NCBI GenBank assembly: GCA_014190475.1
Contig: BJGL01000005.1
Span: forward strand, 1 to 59,046
DNA: 59,046 nt
Source: Bacteroidota bacterium
GTDB lineage: Bacteria > Bacteroidota > Bacteroidia > Chitinophagales > Chitinophagaceae
Reading direction: 5' to 3'
Shown here piece by piece: positions 26,994-34,932 of this stretch. The notes beneath the pieces were generated by a model. The model had not been told where the DNA came from. It was given only the letters and a program-made list of their open reading frames with translations, and did no database searches. The number at the start of each line of letters is the position of its first letter. Position 1 is the first letter of the stretch. Position numbers and translations under genes: made by a program.

Positions 26994-27650
26994 TCAGCTT
27001 TCCTTTCCGGTTAGCATGGGTACAAAAGAAAACTGCTCGAAACGCTCCACGCGCAATGCATTGTTTTCTCCATTGGTAACACGGCACATTTGCTGCGTCT
27101 CCCCCTCTCCCACTGGCAATACCATTACTCCACCCGGCTTCAACTGAGCAACTAACTTTGGAGGAATGTGAGGAGCCGCAGCGGTAATCAATATTTTATC
27201 AAATGGCGCAAATGTGGGAAGCCCCTCAAACCCATCTCCATAAAAAAATTTGATGCCTGGTTGTTGTTGGAGCCATTTAAATTGCTTGTTAGAATCAAAA
27301 AGTTTTCGTTGCCGTTCAATCGTAAAAACCTGCACACCGAGTGAAGCCAATACAACAGCCTGATAAGCACTACCCGTTCCAACTTCAAGTACTTTTTCAA
27401 ACCGCTTTACATCCAACAACTGTGTTTGATAGGCCACTGTGTAGGGATGTGAGATGGTCTGGCCTTCTCCTATAGGAAATGCTCGATTTTCATAGGCGAT
27501 ATCATCAAATGCAGAATCCAGAAAAAAATGCCGAGGAATTTGTGCTATCGCAGCCAATACTTGATCGTTGGAGATGCCTTGAGAACGAAGCTGATCGACC
27601 AATTTTTTTCGCAATCCTTGGTGACGGTGTTTATCCTCCGTAGGCCTCAT
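26994..27650 (-). CDS. pcm: Protein-L-isoaspartate O-methyltransferase
   Basis: 218 residues. Pcm methylates isoaspartyl residues with SAM so that damaged proteins can be repaired. The family motif AFPIGEGQTISHPYTVAYQTQLL (about 56-78) is present, SAM motif I is VLEVGTGSAYQAVVLA (Ala where Gly-Tyr usually follows 'GTGS'), and ILITAAAPHIPPKLVAQLKPGG is the post-II/III region. The start overlaps the stop of the phosphosugar mutase by 4 nt and the gene is followed by the acylase after 33 nt. Confidence 0.94.
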   Translation of the reverse strand: MRPTEDKHRHQGLRKKLVDQLRSQGISNDQVLAAIAQIPRHFFLDSAFDDIAYENRAFPIGEGQTISHPYTVAYQTQLLDVKRFEKVLEVGTGSAYQAVVLASLGVQVFTIERQRKLFDSNKQFKWLQQQPGIKFFYGDGFEGLPTFAPFDKILITAAAPHIPPKLVAQLKPGGVMVLPVGEGETQQMCRVTNGENNALRVERFEQFSFVPMLTGKES

Positions 27651-29368
27651 AGATTCAATGCTCCCCTATAATTTTTAATCCGTTGCTGCAATTGCATTTT
27701 TATTTCTTCAAACTGATTTGCCTCTTTTAAATCTTCTCTAACACTAAAGTAAAATTTAATCTTAGGTTCCGTACCACTAGGACGTGCCGAAATCACGGTA
27801 CCATCAGCCAATACAAGTTGTAACACATTTGATCGTGGCAGCGTTAATGGCCAAGTCTGACCACTTGTGAGCTCCTTCCCTACCTGTGCTTCATAATCGA
27901 GTAGCTGTGTTACGGCACTACCCGCAATAGAGATAGGCGGATTTGTTCTAAACCCATTCATCATGGCAGCGATTTCCTGTTGCCCCTCTTTTCCTTTTCG
28001 TGTGATGGATAGTAACTCTTCAAGATAAAAACCGTGACGAACTGACAAATCGATCAGCTTTTGGTATAGACTTCTTCCTTTCGATTTTTCATAGGCAGCC
28101 ATTTCACAAAGTAGCGCCACCGCACTAACCCCATCTTTATCTCGTATTTTATCTCCAATCATTAAACCAAAACTCTCCTCCCCCCCAATAATATAATTTT
28201 CGTTGGCTTCCTTCTCCCGTATCAAGTCTGCAATCCATTTGAAACCCGTTAAAACTCGATAACAGGATACCCCGTTTTCTTTGGCAATAGCATCAATTTG
28301 CGGAGTGGTAACAATGGTCGTAATCACCATGTCATTTGACTTGGCAACTCCCTTTTCTTTTCTTGCCTCCAATAAATAATTAAAAGCCAATACTGCTGTT
28401 TGATTGCCATTTAGCAGTACCCAGTTTCCCGCTGAGTCCTTTACCCCAATGGCTAATCGATCGGCATCAGGATCTGTTCCGCATAAAATATCTGCATCTA
28501 ATTGTTGTGCTAAGTTTAGTCCAAGCTGCATGGCCTCACTCTCCTCGGGGTTGGGATATGCCACAGTTGGAAAATTTCCATTGGGTTCTTCTTGTTCTTT
28601 TACAATATGAACATTCGTAAAACCAAACTCCTTCAGTACCGTGGGAACCAACCGAATTCCTGATCCATGAATGGGAGTATACACAATCTTAAGGTCCTTG
28701 TAACGTGCCACAATTTCCGGATAAACGCTCAACGATTTCACCATTTGCGTATAACGTTGATCCATCTCCTTTCCAAGAGAGGAGATCAGAGACTCACCTC
28801 CCGACCACCTTACCTGCGCAACTCCTTCAATCTTTTCCACTTCCTTTATAACATTTTTGTCATGCGGAGCCACCAATTGAGACCCATCATTCCAGTATGC
28901 CTTGTATCCATTGTATTCTTTAGGATTATGCGAAGCCGTACAGACTACGCCCCCCTGACAACCTAACTCACGTATTGCAAAAGATAGTTCCGGCGTGGGT
29001 CTTAAGTCTTCGAATAAATAAACATGAATTCCATTAGCAGCAAAAACCTGTGCAGTAGTTTCAGCGAAAAAACGGCTATTGTTACGGCTGTCGTGAGCAA
29101 TAGCTACTCGAATAACTCCACTAAAAACTTGCTTCAAATAATTAGCAAACCCTTGCGTGGCCATACCTACCGTATACTTATTCATCCGATTTGTACCGAC
29201 GCCCATCAAACCCCTCAGTCCTCCTGTGCCAAACTCTAAATTTCTATAAAACGAGTCCTCCAGTTCTTTAGGATTATTAGCCAATAATTGCCGAATAGCC
29301 TCCTTGGTTGCCTGGTCGTATTCCCCTTGCAACCAGTCATTGATTTTTTCCTGCGCGATAGGATCCAT
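27647..29368 (-). CDS. Alpha-D-phosphohexomutase (phosphoglucomutase / phosphomannomutase)
   Basis: 573 residues with all four domains of the family. The phosphoserine loop is GGVVCTASHNPKEYNGYKAYW (about 138-158), the metal loop is GTDPDADRLAIGV (about 298-310), the sugar-binding loop is GGEESFGLMIGDKIRDKDG (about 397-415) and the phosphate-binding loop is SARPSGTEPKIKFY (about 537-550). This long PGM2-like form moves phosphate between C1 and C6 of glucose, mannose or ribose/deoxyribose phosphates; which substrate is not decidable by eye. First gene of the run down to DUF5686. TAACTTTA about 20 nt upstream of the start resembles a -7 box with one mismatch. Confidence 0.93.
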   Translation of the reverse strand: MDPIAQEKINDWLQGEYDQATKEAIRQLLANNPKELEDSFYRNLEFGTGGLRGLMGVGTNRMNKYTVGMATQGFANYLKQVFSGVIRVAIAHDSRNNSRFFAETTAQVFAANGIHVYLFEDLRPTPELSFAIRELGCQGGVVCTASHNPKEYNGYKAYWNDGSQLVAPHDKNVIKEVEKIEGVAQVRWSGGESLISSLGKEMDQRYTQMVKSLSVYPEIVARYKDLKIVYTPIHGSGIRLVPTVLKEFGFTNVHIVKEQEEPNGNFPTVAYPNPEESEAMQLGLNLAQQLDADILCGTDPDADRLAIGVKDSAGNWVLLNGNQTAVLAFNYLLEARKEKGVAKSNDMVITTIVTTPQIDAIAKENGVSCYRVLTGFKWIADLIREKEANENYIIGGEESFGLMIGDKIRDKDGVSAVALLCEMAAYEKSKGRSLYQKLIDLSVRHGFYLEELLSITRKGKEGQQEIAAMMNGFRTNPPISIAGSAVTQLLDYEAQVGKELTSGQTWPLTLPRSNVLQLVLADGTVISARPSGTEPKIKFYFSVREDLKEANQFEEIKMQLQQRIKNYRGALNL

Positions 29369-29402
29369 ACAATTGATTTTGAAAGGATAAAGTTACCGAA
29401 AT

Positions 29403-30395
29403 TTGGCCTTTAAATTATTAACACTGCCAATACAACCACACATAATCGTTTTTTATAAATACACATTGAGTTTACTCTTTTTCGTTTTCTCCACATTCAC
29501 CTATTGCCAACCTATTCAATTCGATACTACTGCTTTTCAAAAGGAACAACTAAAAAAAAATAGAATCAAATGGGTAGCGGCAGGAAATATCGGAGGCTAT
29601 GGAGGTGCAATGATAGGACTCTACACAGCTTGGTACCGGAATTACCCGCAAAGTAAATTTCACAGTTTTAATGATTGGAAAGAATGGAAACAGGTGGATA
29701 AAGTGGGGCACTTATATGGAGCCTATATTGAGAGTGTTGGAAGTATGGAGCTATGGAAATGGGCCGGCATGGAGCGAAAAAAAAGAATTTGGATTGGAGG
29801 ATTAAGTGGAGCAGCTTACCAAACTGTAATAGAAATACTGGATGGTTTCAGCAAGGACTGGGGATGGAGTTGGGGAGATTTTACTGCTAACATGATTGGA
29901 AGTAGCTTACTCATTGGACAAGAATTAGCTTGGAATGAGCAACGAGTACGTATCAAATTCTCTTATCATCCTCAATTCTATAATGATCCTGTATTGCAGG
30001 AAAGAAGTGATCAACTTTTTGGCAAGAATCAATCAAATCGATTTCTAAAAGATTATAATGGGCAAACTTACTGGGCTAGTATTTCAATAGCCCCCTTTTT
30101 AAAAGAAACAAATTGGCCAAAATGGCTAAATATTGCTTTTGGCTATGGGGCTAACGGACTATTAGGAGGCCGTGAAAATATGGCCACCAATCCGGGTGGC
30201 GGCATTTTATTCGATCGAAGAGATATTCCACGATATAGACAGTGGTATATTGCCCCTGACATTGATTGGAAAAAAATTCCTACTCATCGAGCTGGCCTAC
30301 GATTTCTCTTTACATTTCTGAATGCATTCAAGTTTCCAGCGCCAGCGATTGAGCTCTCCAGCGGTAAAGTTCGCTTTCATCCCCTCTATTTCTGA
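29403..30395 (+). CDS. DUF2279 family predicted exported protein
   Basis: About 330 residues if translation starts at TTG 29403. That start lies close to the divergent promoter region, and TTG at 29466 is an alternative that leaves the hydrophobic export signal SLLFFVFSTFTYC intact. There is no in-frame ATG near the N-terminus. The body contains the DUF2279 features: AGNIGGYGGAMIGLYTAWY, KVGHLYGAYIES and SWGDFTANMIGSSLLIGQE. The family is thought to be periplasmic or outer-membrane associated and has no known function. The next gene begins 27 nt downstream. Confidence 0.75.
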   Translation: MAFKLLTLPIQPHIIVFYKYTLSLLFFVFSTFTYCQPIQFDTTAFQKEQLKKNRIKWVAAGNIGGYGGAMIGLYTAWYRNYPQSKFHSFNDWKEWKQVDKVGHLYGAYIESVGSMELWKWAGMERKKRIWIGGLSGAAYQTVIEILDGFSKDWGWSWGDFTANMIGSSLLIGQELAWNEQRVRIKFSYHPQFYNDPVLQERSDQLFGKNQSNRFLKDYNGQTYWASISIAPFLKETNWPKWLNIAFGYGANGLLGGRENMATNPGGGILFDRRDIPRYRQWYIAPDIDWKKIPTHRAGLRFLFTFLNAFKFPAPAIELSSGKVRFHPLYF

Positions 30396-30422
30396 TTTGA
30401 ATTGTGTTAATTTAGCAGGTGT

Positions 30423-31751
30423 ATGACAGCCCTTCAATTTTTAGAACCCTTACTATTTATTGCATTTACCCTGGTTGCAGTCACGCTGGTGATCAAACGT
30501 GGTAAAATTATACTCAAAACAATACAACTAGGTCGAAGCGAGGAAATGAAAGGTTCGCCAATTGATCGTTGGAAAAATGTACTGCTGCTGGCACTTGGGC
30601 AGCAGAAAATGTTTCGAAAACCAGGAGTAGCCCTTTTACATTTAATCGTTTACGCCGGATTCATCATTATTAATATTGAAATAGTTGAAATTATTTTAGA
30701 TGGAATACTGGGGCAGCACCGGTTATTTGCTCCCCTACTGGGTTCACTCTACCCTCTTTTAATCAACGCATTTGAGTTATTGGCACTTCTGGTCTTACTG
30801 GCCTGTATCGTTTTTATAATCCGGAGAAATTTAAAATCAATCAGCCGACTGCAAAGCACTGATTTGGAAGGCTGGCCCCGCAACGACGCGATGATTATTT
30901 TGACTGCTGAAATTATATTGATGTCACTCTTTTTATTCATGAATGCCAGTGATACACTTTTGCAGCAACGCGGTCATCCTCATTATAGCCAACATGCTAC
31001 TGGAAACTTCTGGATTTCCTCACTATTATACCCCTTACTTAACAATTGCAGCAATTATACTCTTGTAGTACTGGAAAGAACCAGCTGGTGGCTCCATATT
31101 CTTGGTATCTATGCTTTTTTAAATTATCTCCCCTACTCTAAACATCTACATATAATCCTGGCATTCCCCAACGCCTATTATGCGCGGCTGGAACCAGCTG
31201 GAAAAATGGAAAACATGCCTTCGATTCAACAAGAAGTCATCTACGCCATGCAACCAGAATTAGCTCCTGCCGAGAGCAATACAAATCCTCCTCGGTTTGG
31301 CGCGCGTGATGTGATGGATTTGAGTTGGAAAAACTTACTAGACGCATACAGCTGCACCGAGTGTGGCCGATGCAGTAGTGCTTGTCCAGCCAACCAAACT
31401 GGAAAACTGCTTTCGCCTAGAAAGATCATGATGGATACGAGAGATCGACTGGAAGAAGTAGGAAAATCGCTTGCAAAGCAGGGAACCTGGCAAGATGATG
31501 GTCGCTCACTATTGCATCATTATATAAGTATTGAAGAAATTAATGCATGTACTACTTGTAACGCTTGCGTACAAGAATGTCCGGTCAGCATCAACCCGCT
31601 CGATATAATTCTCCAATTACGGAGAAATTTAGTTATGGAAGAAAGTAACACCCCAGCTGAATGGGCCACCCTTTTTGGAAATGTAGAAAACAACTTTGCG
31701 CCTTGGAAATTTAATCCTGAGGACAGAGAAAAATGGATTCAATCCTCGTAA
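30423..31751 (+). CDS. Membrane-anchored 4Fe-4S protein of a heterodisulfide reductase-like complex
   Basis: 442 residues. The N-terminal half has about five membrane helices (3-24, 68-92, 110-133, 155-174, 221-240), as in the NarI/HdrE-like cytochrome domain. Two 4Fe-4S motifs follow: C311-x2-C314-x2-C317-x3-C321 and C376-x2-C379-x2-C382-x3-C386, the second ending in CP as usual. The partner carrying the CCG-type catalytic cluster is at 33627-34412, on the same strand but 1.9 kb away. The pair is expected to exchange electrons with the quinone pool; the substrate is unknown. Confidence 0.88.
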   Translation: MTALQFLEPLLFIAFTLVAVTLVIKRGKIILKTIQLGRSEEMKGSPIDRWKNVLLLALGQQKMFRKPGVALLHLIVYAGFIIINIEIVEIILDGILGQHRLFAPLLGSLYPLLINAFELLALLVLLACIVFIIRRNLKSISRLQSTDLEGWPRNDAMIILTAEIILMSLFLFMNASDTLLQQRGHPHYSQHATGNFWISSLLYPLLNNCSNYTLVVLERTSWWLHILGIYAFLNYLPYSKHLHIILAFPNAYYARLEPAGKMENMPSIQQEVIYAMQPELAPAESNTNPPRFGARDVMDLSWKNLLDAYSCTECGRCSSACPANQTGKLLSPRKIMMDTRDRLEEVGKSLAKQGTWQDDGRSLLHHYISIEEINACTTCNACVQECPVSINPLDIILQLRRNLVMEESNTPAEWATLFGNVENNFAPWKFNPEDREKWIQSS

Positions 31752-31753
31752 GT

Positions 31754-32476
31754 CTATTTTTTATCACCTTCCGTAGACCAGCGCTCTAATTGCTGACCAA
31801 CCCGTTTTGTTTCCGCATCTGGCTGACTGATACGATGTGCCGCATCCTTTTTTCGGATTAATTTATACAACTGCCAACCAGCTGTTATCAAAAAAATGAA
31901 TCCGATAATTAAACTGACCAGTGATTGATTATCGTTGATTTTATTGGCTACTAATTGTCCTCCGAAAATAAAAATACTATTGCCCATTAAGGTACCCATC
32001 CCAATTCCCAAGATATAGGCATTGTATTGCGCATTTTTTGCCTCCAATAAACCACGAGAAAACAACACAGTACTCCAACCAAACCAAAATGGAATTTGAA
32101 CAGGATTGATGGCACTCATCAAAAACCCTAAAAGTAATTTAGGAAGTGCACTATCCAGGATCAAATTCCGATCTTGGCTGTTTTCTGAAAAAGCCATGTA
32201 GAAATTAGAGGTTGCTAGCACAATCAATAAAAGAAAAGTAAGAAAATCAAAGATGCTTAACAGACGGGTCTGTTTTCGCAACCAATCCATGGCAACCAGG
32301 GATAATCGAACATAGATCATTTCAGCCATTAAAGAACCCAGCGAAAACAAAAGCGCAGCCTGTATACCACTGGCAATTGAAATTTGCATGGCCGCTACAT
32401 TTAAAGTACCCAGCGGTAAAGAACCAATAAAACTGACCAGGAGCCCAATTAAGAGTACCTGAATTAATTTAATCAT
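31754..32476 (-). CDS. LysE/RhtB-family exporter
   Basis: 240 residues with six predicted membrane helices and the family N-terminus LLVSFIGSLPLGTLNVAAMQISIASGIQAALLFSLGSLMAE (about 11-51), where the conserved P-x-G-x-x-N motif is visible. Members export amino acids or related solutes. The C-terminus is a charged cytoplasmic tail. It begins 14 nt after the ATP-grasp gene on the same strand, so ligase and exporter are probably co-transcribed. It converges with the Fe-S gene, with 2 nt between stops. Confidence 0.85.
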   Translation of the reverse strand: MIKLIQVLLIGLLVSFIGSLPLGTLNVAAMQISIASGIQAALLFSLGSLMAEMIYVRLSLVAMDWLRKQTRLLSIFDFLTFLLLIVLATSNFYMAFSENSQDRNLILDSALPKLLLGFLMSAINPVQIPFWFGWSTVLFSRGLLEAKNAQYNAYILGIGMGTLMGNSIFIFGGQLVANKINDNQSLVSLIIGFIFLITAGWQLYKLIRKKDAAHRISQPDAETKRVGQQLERWSTEGDKK

Positions 32477-32490
32477 ACTAGCAAAATACT

Positions 32491-33537
32491 CTATAAACCG
32501 GAAACATCAAGCTGTTCAAGCTTTTTAAAATGTTTGCGTGCCGCTTTCAAAAAATTCCATCCACGTTGGAAAGACCAATAATGGATTCCCTGCCGATGAT
32601 TGTACGCGCTAATTTTATACAGCGCACTCCAATGTTTCAAAAGAGTTCGGTACGCCTGCAGGAGTGATAAACCGCAATCGTAGATGTGATTTGGCTCTGC
32701 ACCACATCCATTGAATTCAATAATGGAAAAAGAATGTCCGGCTTTCAAGTCCTTTACTGAACTAGCCTTCAAATCATAACGACCATAGTAAAATTTAGTA
32801 TGTAAACTAAGCTTGTCAAATTGCGCCTGTAATTGTTCATCAATTTCATGTGCCAAGTTGATGAATTGCGCACCACGATTATGATTACCGGCGTACGAAA
32901 GAAAGTAGGGCTTTCCATTTTCTAAAATCGTATGCCAATTAGCCTCATGTTTAGCCTTTAATTCCTTTGTACGATTAGCTCCTTTGGGATGCAACTTGAC
33001 TAGTTGCGCTAGCGTGGCTACCCCGTTTCCCATGACCTGTAGCAAATCCTTTTGAATAAACCCACTAATCACCCCCTTTTTTTCGGATGGATGTCGATAA
33101 TAGAACAGACTATACTCATTTGGATACTGGATCCAATCCTGCACAATGTAATGAACTGGTACAGCCTGGTGATAACGCGACCATTGTTCCCAGGACTCGA
33201 TACGACGAAATAATATCCCTTTCATTCCCACATCCGGCTTAACCGTAAAAGGAAGCGTAAAGCCAGCCTCTCGAATCTGTTGCAAAGCTTCCGAATCTGA
33301 CAGAGAAGAATCGATATAGATTGTTTTAGGATAAAAATGACTGGGCAGTTGTTCATACATTTCGCGCTTCCCCTCCCCTTCAAATCCCCCAAATGTGATG
33401 GTGGGGTTGGAGGAACTGAAAAACCAAAACGATCGACTGCGCAAACAATACCATAGCCACCAGGGAAAAAGAGGCAGGTATAGAATAAAAAAATTCCACT
33501 CCTCCCAGCGTAATAAACGGTTGAAGAACTTTGGCAT
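32491..33537 (-). CDS. ATP-grasp carboxylate-amine ligase-like protein (D-Ala-D-Ala ligase-related)
   Basis: 348 residues. The N-terminus (about 10-45) is an unusually aromatic hydrophobic stretch, WNFFILYLPLFPWWLWYC, likely membrane-associated. An ATP-grasp core follows: FTVKPDVGMKGILFRRI (about 97-113) supplies the ATP lysine, HYIVQDWIQYPNEYSLFYYR (about 128-147) the hinge and acidic residue, and YGRYDLKASS...SIIEFNGCGAEPNHIYD (about 250-285) the metal-binding E-x-N. Related proteins are often labelled D-alanine-D-alanine ligase, but this aromatic N-terminus marks a separate subfamily of unknown substrate, so I give no symbol. Confidence 0.78.
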   Translation of the reverse strand: MPKFFNRLLRWEEWNFFILYLPLFPWWLWYCLRSRSFWFFSSSNPTITFGGFEGEGKREMYEQLPSHFYPKTIYIDSSLSDSEALQQIREAGFTLPFTVKPDVGMKGILFRRIESWEQWSRYHQAVPVHYIVQDWIQYPNEYSLFYYRHPSEKKGVISGFIQKDLLQVMGNGVATLAQLVKLHPKGANRTKELKAKHEANWHTILENGKPYFLSYAGNHNRGAQFINLAHEIDEQLQAQFDKLSLHTKFYYGRYDLKASSVKDLKAGHSFSIIEFNGCGAEPNHIYDCGLSLLQAYRTLLKHWSALYKISAYNHRQGIHYWSFQRGWNFLKAARKHFKKLEQLDVSGL

Positions 33538-33548
33538 AAGTTGGTGAT

Positions 33549-33556
33549 CAAAAATA
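33549..33556 (-). promoter_or_regulatory. -7 promoter element for the ATP-grasp/LysE pair
   Basis: TATTTTTG on the minus strand, exact consensus, 12 nt upstream of the ATG at 33537. Confidence 0.45.
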
Positions 33557-33600
33557 CTGCAATCAGGCCACGTTCATTCCTGACAACTGTTCAAATTCTG

Positions 33601-33608
33601 TACTTTTG
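33601..33608 (+). promoter_or_regulatory. -7 promoter element for the CCG-domain Fe-S gene
   Basis: TACTTTTG, exact consensus, 18 nt upstream of the ATG at 33627. It overlaps the TTG at 33606 that would give a longer product, so the ATG is the better start. It forms a divergent promoter pair with the element at 33549. Confidence 0.5.
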
Positions 33609-33626
33609 TTGAACAACTTTACTTTC

Positions 33627-34412
33627 ATGAATATTCCTACACTGGCTTCCTGTGTTGCAGCTGGTAAATCCCCCTCCATTTTGTTTTGGGTGGGTTGCGC
33701 AGGCAGTTTTGATCAACGCGCGCAAAGTATTAGCAAAGCTTTTGCGCACATTTTACAAAAAGTAGGTATTGAATTTGCCATTTTAGGAAAAGAGGAATGT
33801 TGTACTGGCGACCCCGCAAGAAGAGCGGGTAACGAATTTTTATTTCAAATGATGGCGTATCAAAATATTCAAACCTTAAATGGCTATGGAGTCAAAAAAA
33901 TCGTAACTACTTGTCCGCATTGCTTCAACACATTAAAAAATGAGTATCCCGAATTAGGGGGCCACTACGAAGTTATTCACCATACCGTTTTATTACAACA
34001 ATTGATTGACGAAGGAAAAATTCGTCTTAAGGAAGAAGGACCTTTCAAAGGAAAGCGTATCGTTTATCATGATAGTTGCTATTTGGGAAGGGCAAATGGA
34101 ATTTACGAAGCTCCTCGAAAAGTGCTAGCGCTCTTAGACAGCGAATTGGTAGAAATGAAAAGATGTCGCTCTAATGGGCTTTGTTGTGGAGCAGGCGGGT
34201 CACAAATGTTCAAAGAAGAAGAAAAAGGAACGCAACGCATAAATAAAGCAAGAACCGATGAGGCCTTGGCAACTTCAGCCTCCATTGTAGCAGCAGCCTG
34301 CCCATTTTGCAATACTATGCTTACAGATGGAATCAAAGGAGCTGAGAAAGAGGACACCGTCAAGGTGCTTGATATTGCAGAAATTATTGAAAAAGGAATG
34401 ATTACTGAGTAA
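33627..34412 (+). CDS. CCG-domain (Fe-S)-binding oxidoreductase subunit (HdrB/LutA/GlpC-like)
   Basis: 261 residues from the ATG at 33627. Two cysteine-rich CCG domains are visible: C58-C59 with C96-x2-C99 (EECCTGD, TCPHC), and C151, C186-C187 (CCGAGG) with C225-x2-C228 (ACPFC). In HdrB, LutA and GlpC-type proteins these bind an unusual Fe-S cluster and contact the electron donor or the substrate. It should pair with the membrane Fe-S protein at 30423, from which it is separated by the inverted ligase/exporter pair. A 168-residue gene follows 8 nt later and probably belongs to the same unit. Confidence 0.88.
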   Translation: MNIPTLASCVAAGKSPSILFWVGCAGSFDQRAQSISKAFAHILQKVGIEFAILGKEECCTGDPARRAGNEFLFQMMAYQNIQTLNGYGVKKIVTTCPHCFNTLKNEYPELGGHYEVIHHTVLLQQLIDEGKIRLKEEGPFKGKRIVYHDSCYLGRANGIYEAPRKVLALLDSELVEMKRCRSNGLCCGAGGSQMFKEEEKGTQRINKARTDEALATSASIVAAACPFCNTMLTDGIKGAEKEDTVKVLDIAEIIEKGMITE

Positions 34413-34420
34413 TCCCAATC

Positions 34421-34927
34421 ATGAAATTAGACTATCAAACACTGCTCCCACAAGATTATTCAGCATCATCTCGCGTTTGGATTTACCAAGCTTCTAGAAT
34501 TTTTTCCATACAAGAAGCACTGGAGCTTGAATCCCAACTTGAACAATTTACCAAGAATTGGCAGTCCCACGGTGCCCCTGTACAGGCTACATCCCTATTG
34601 CTTTTTGGAAGATTCATTATTTTAATTGCGGACGAAAGCAACGTTCTAGTGAGTGGTTGTAGTACAGATGCTTCCGTACGAGAAATAAAGAAAATTGAGC
34701 AAGAATATGGCGTTGGACTTTTTGATAGAACACAATTAGCCTTTTATGTAAACCAAAAAATAGAACTTTTACCGTTAGCGCAATTGAAGTATGCTTGGGA
34801 AAAGAGTTTTATCACAAATGAAACCCTCTACTTCAATAATATGGTTGGCACCTTGAAGGAACTCGCCACTCAATGGATAATTCCTGTAGAAAAAAGTTGG
34901 CTACAACCAAAATTAGTACAGCCCTAA
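34421..34927 (+). CDS. Conserved 168-residue protein linked to the Fe-S gene
   Basis: A soluble protein without signal peptide or membrane helix. The order is WIYQASRIFSIQEALELESQLEQFTKNWQSHG, then LLLFGRFIILIADES, then DRTQLAFYVNQKIELLPLAQLKYAW. Homologues in Bacteroidota are sometimes labelled 'ABC transporter ATPase', but there is no Walker A, signature or Walker B motif, so that name is not supported. It is 8 nt downstream of the CCG-domain gene; a role in assembly or function of that oxidoreductase is inference. It converges with the barrel gene at 34933 with 5 nt between stops. Confidence 0.8.
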   Translation: MKLDYQTLLPQDYSASSRVWIYQASRIFSIQEALELESQLEQFTKNWQSHGAPVQATSLLLFGRFIILIADESNVLVSGCSTDASVREIKKIEQEYGVGLFDRTQLAFYVNQKIELLPLAQLKYAWEKSFITNETLYFNNMVGTLKELATQWIIPVEKSWLQPKLVQP

Positions 34928-34932
34928 GTTTG

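Noticed and set aside
31754-33537. Transferred island between the Fe-S genes
   Set aside because: Composition looks like the neighbours by eye, and there are no flanking repeats or mobility genes; rearrangement or insertion remains possible but a mobile island is not supported.
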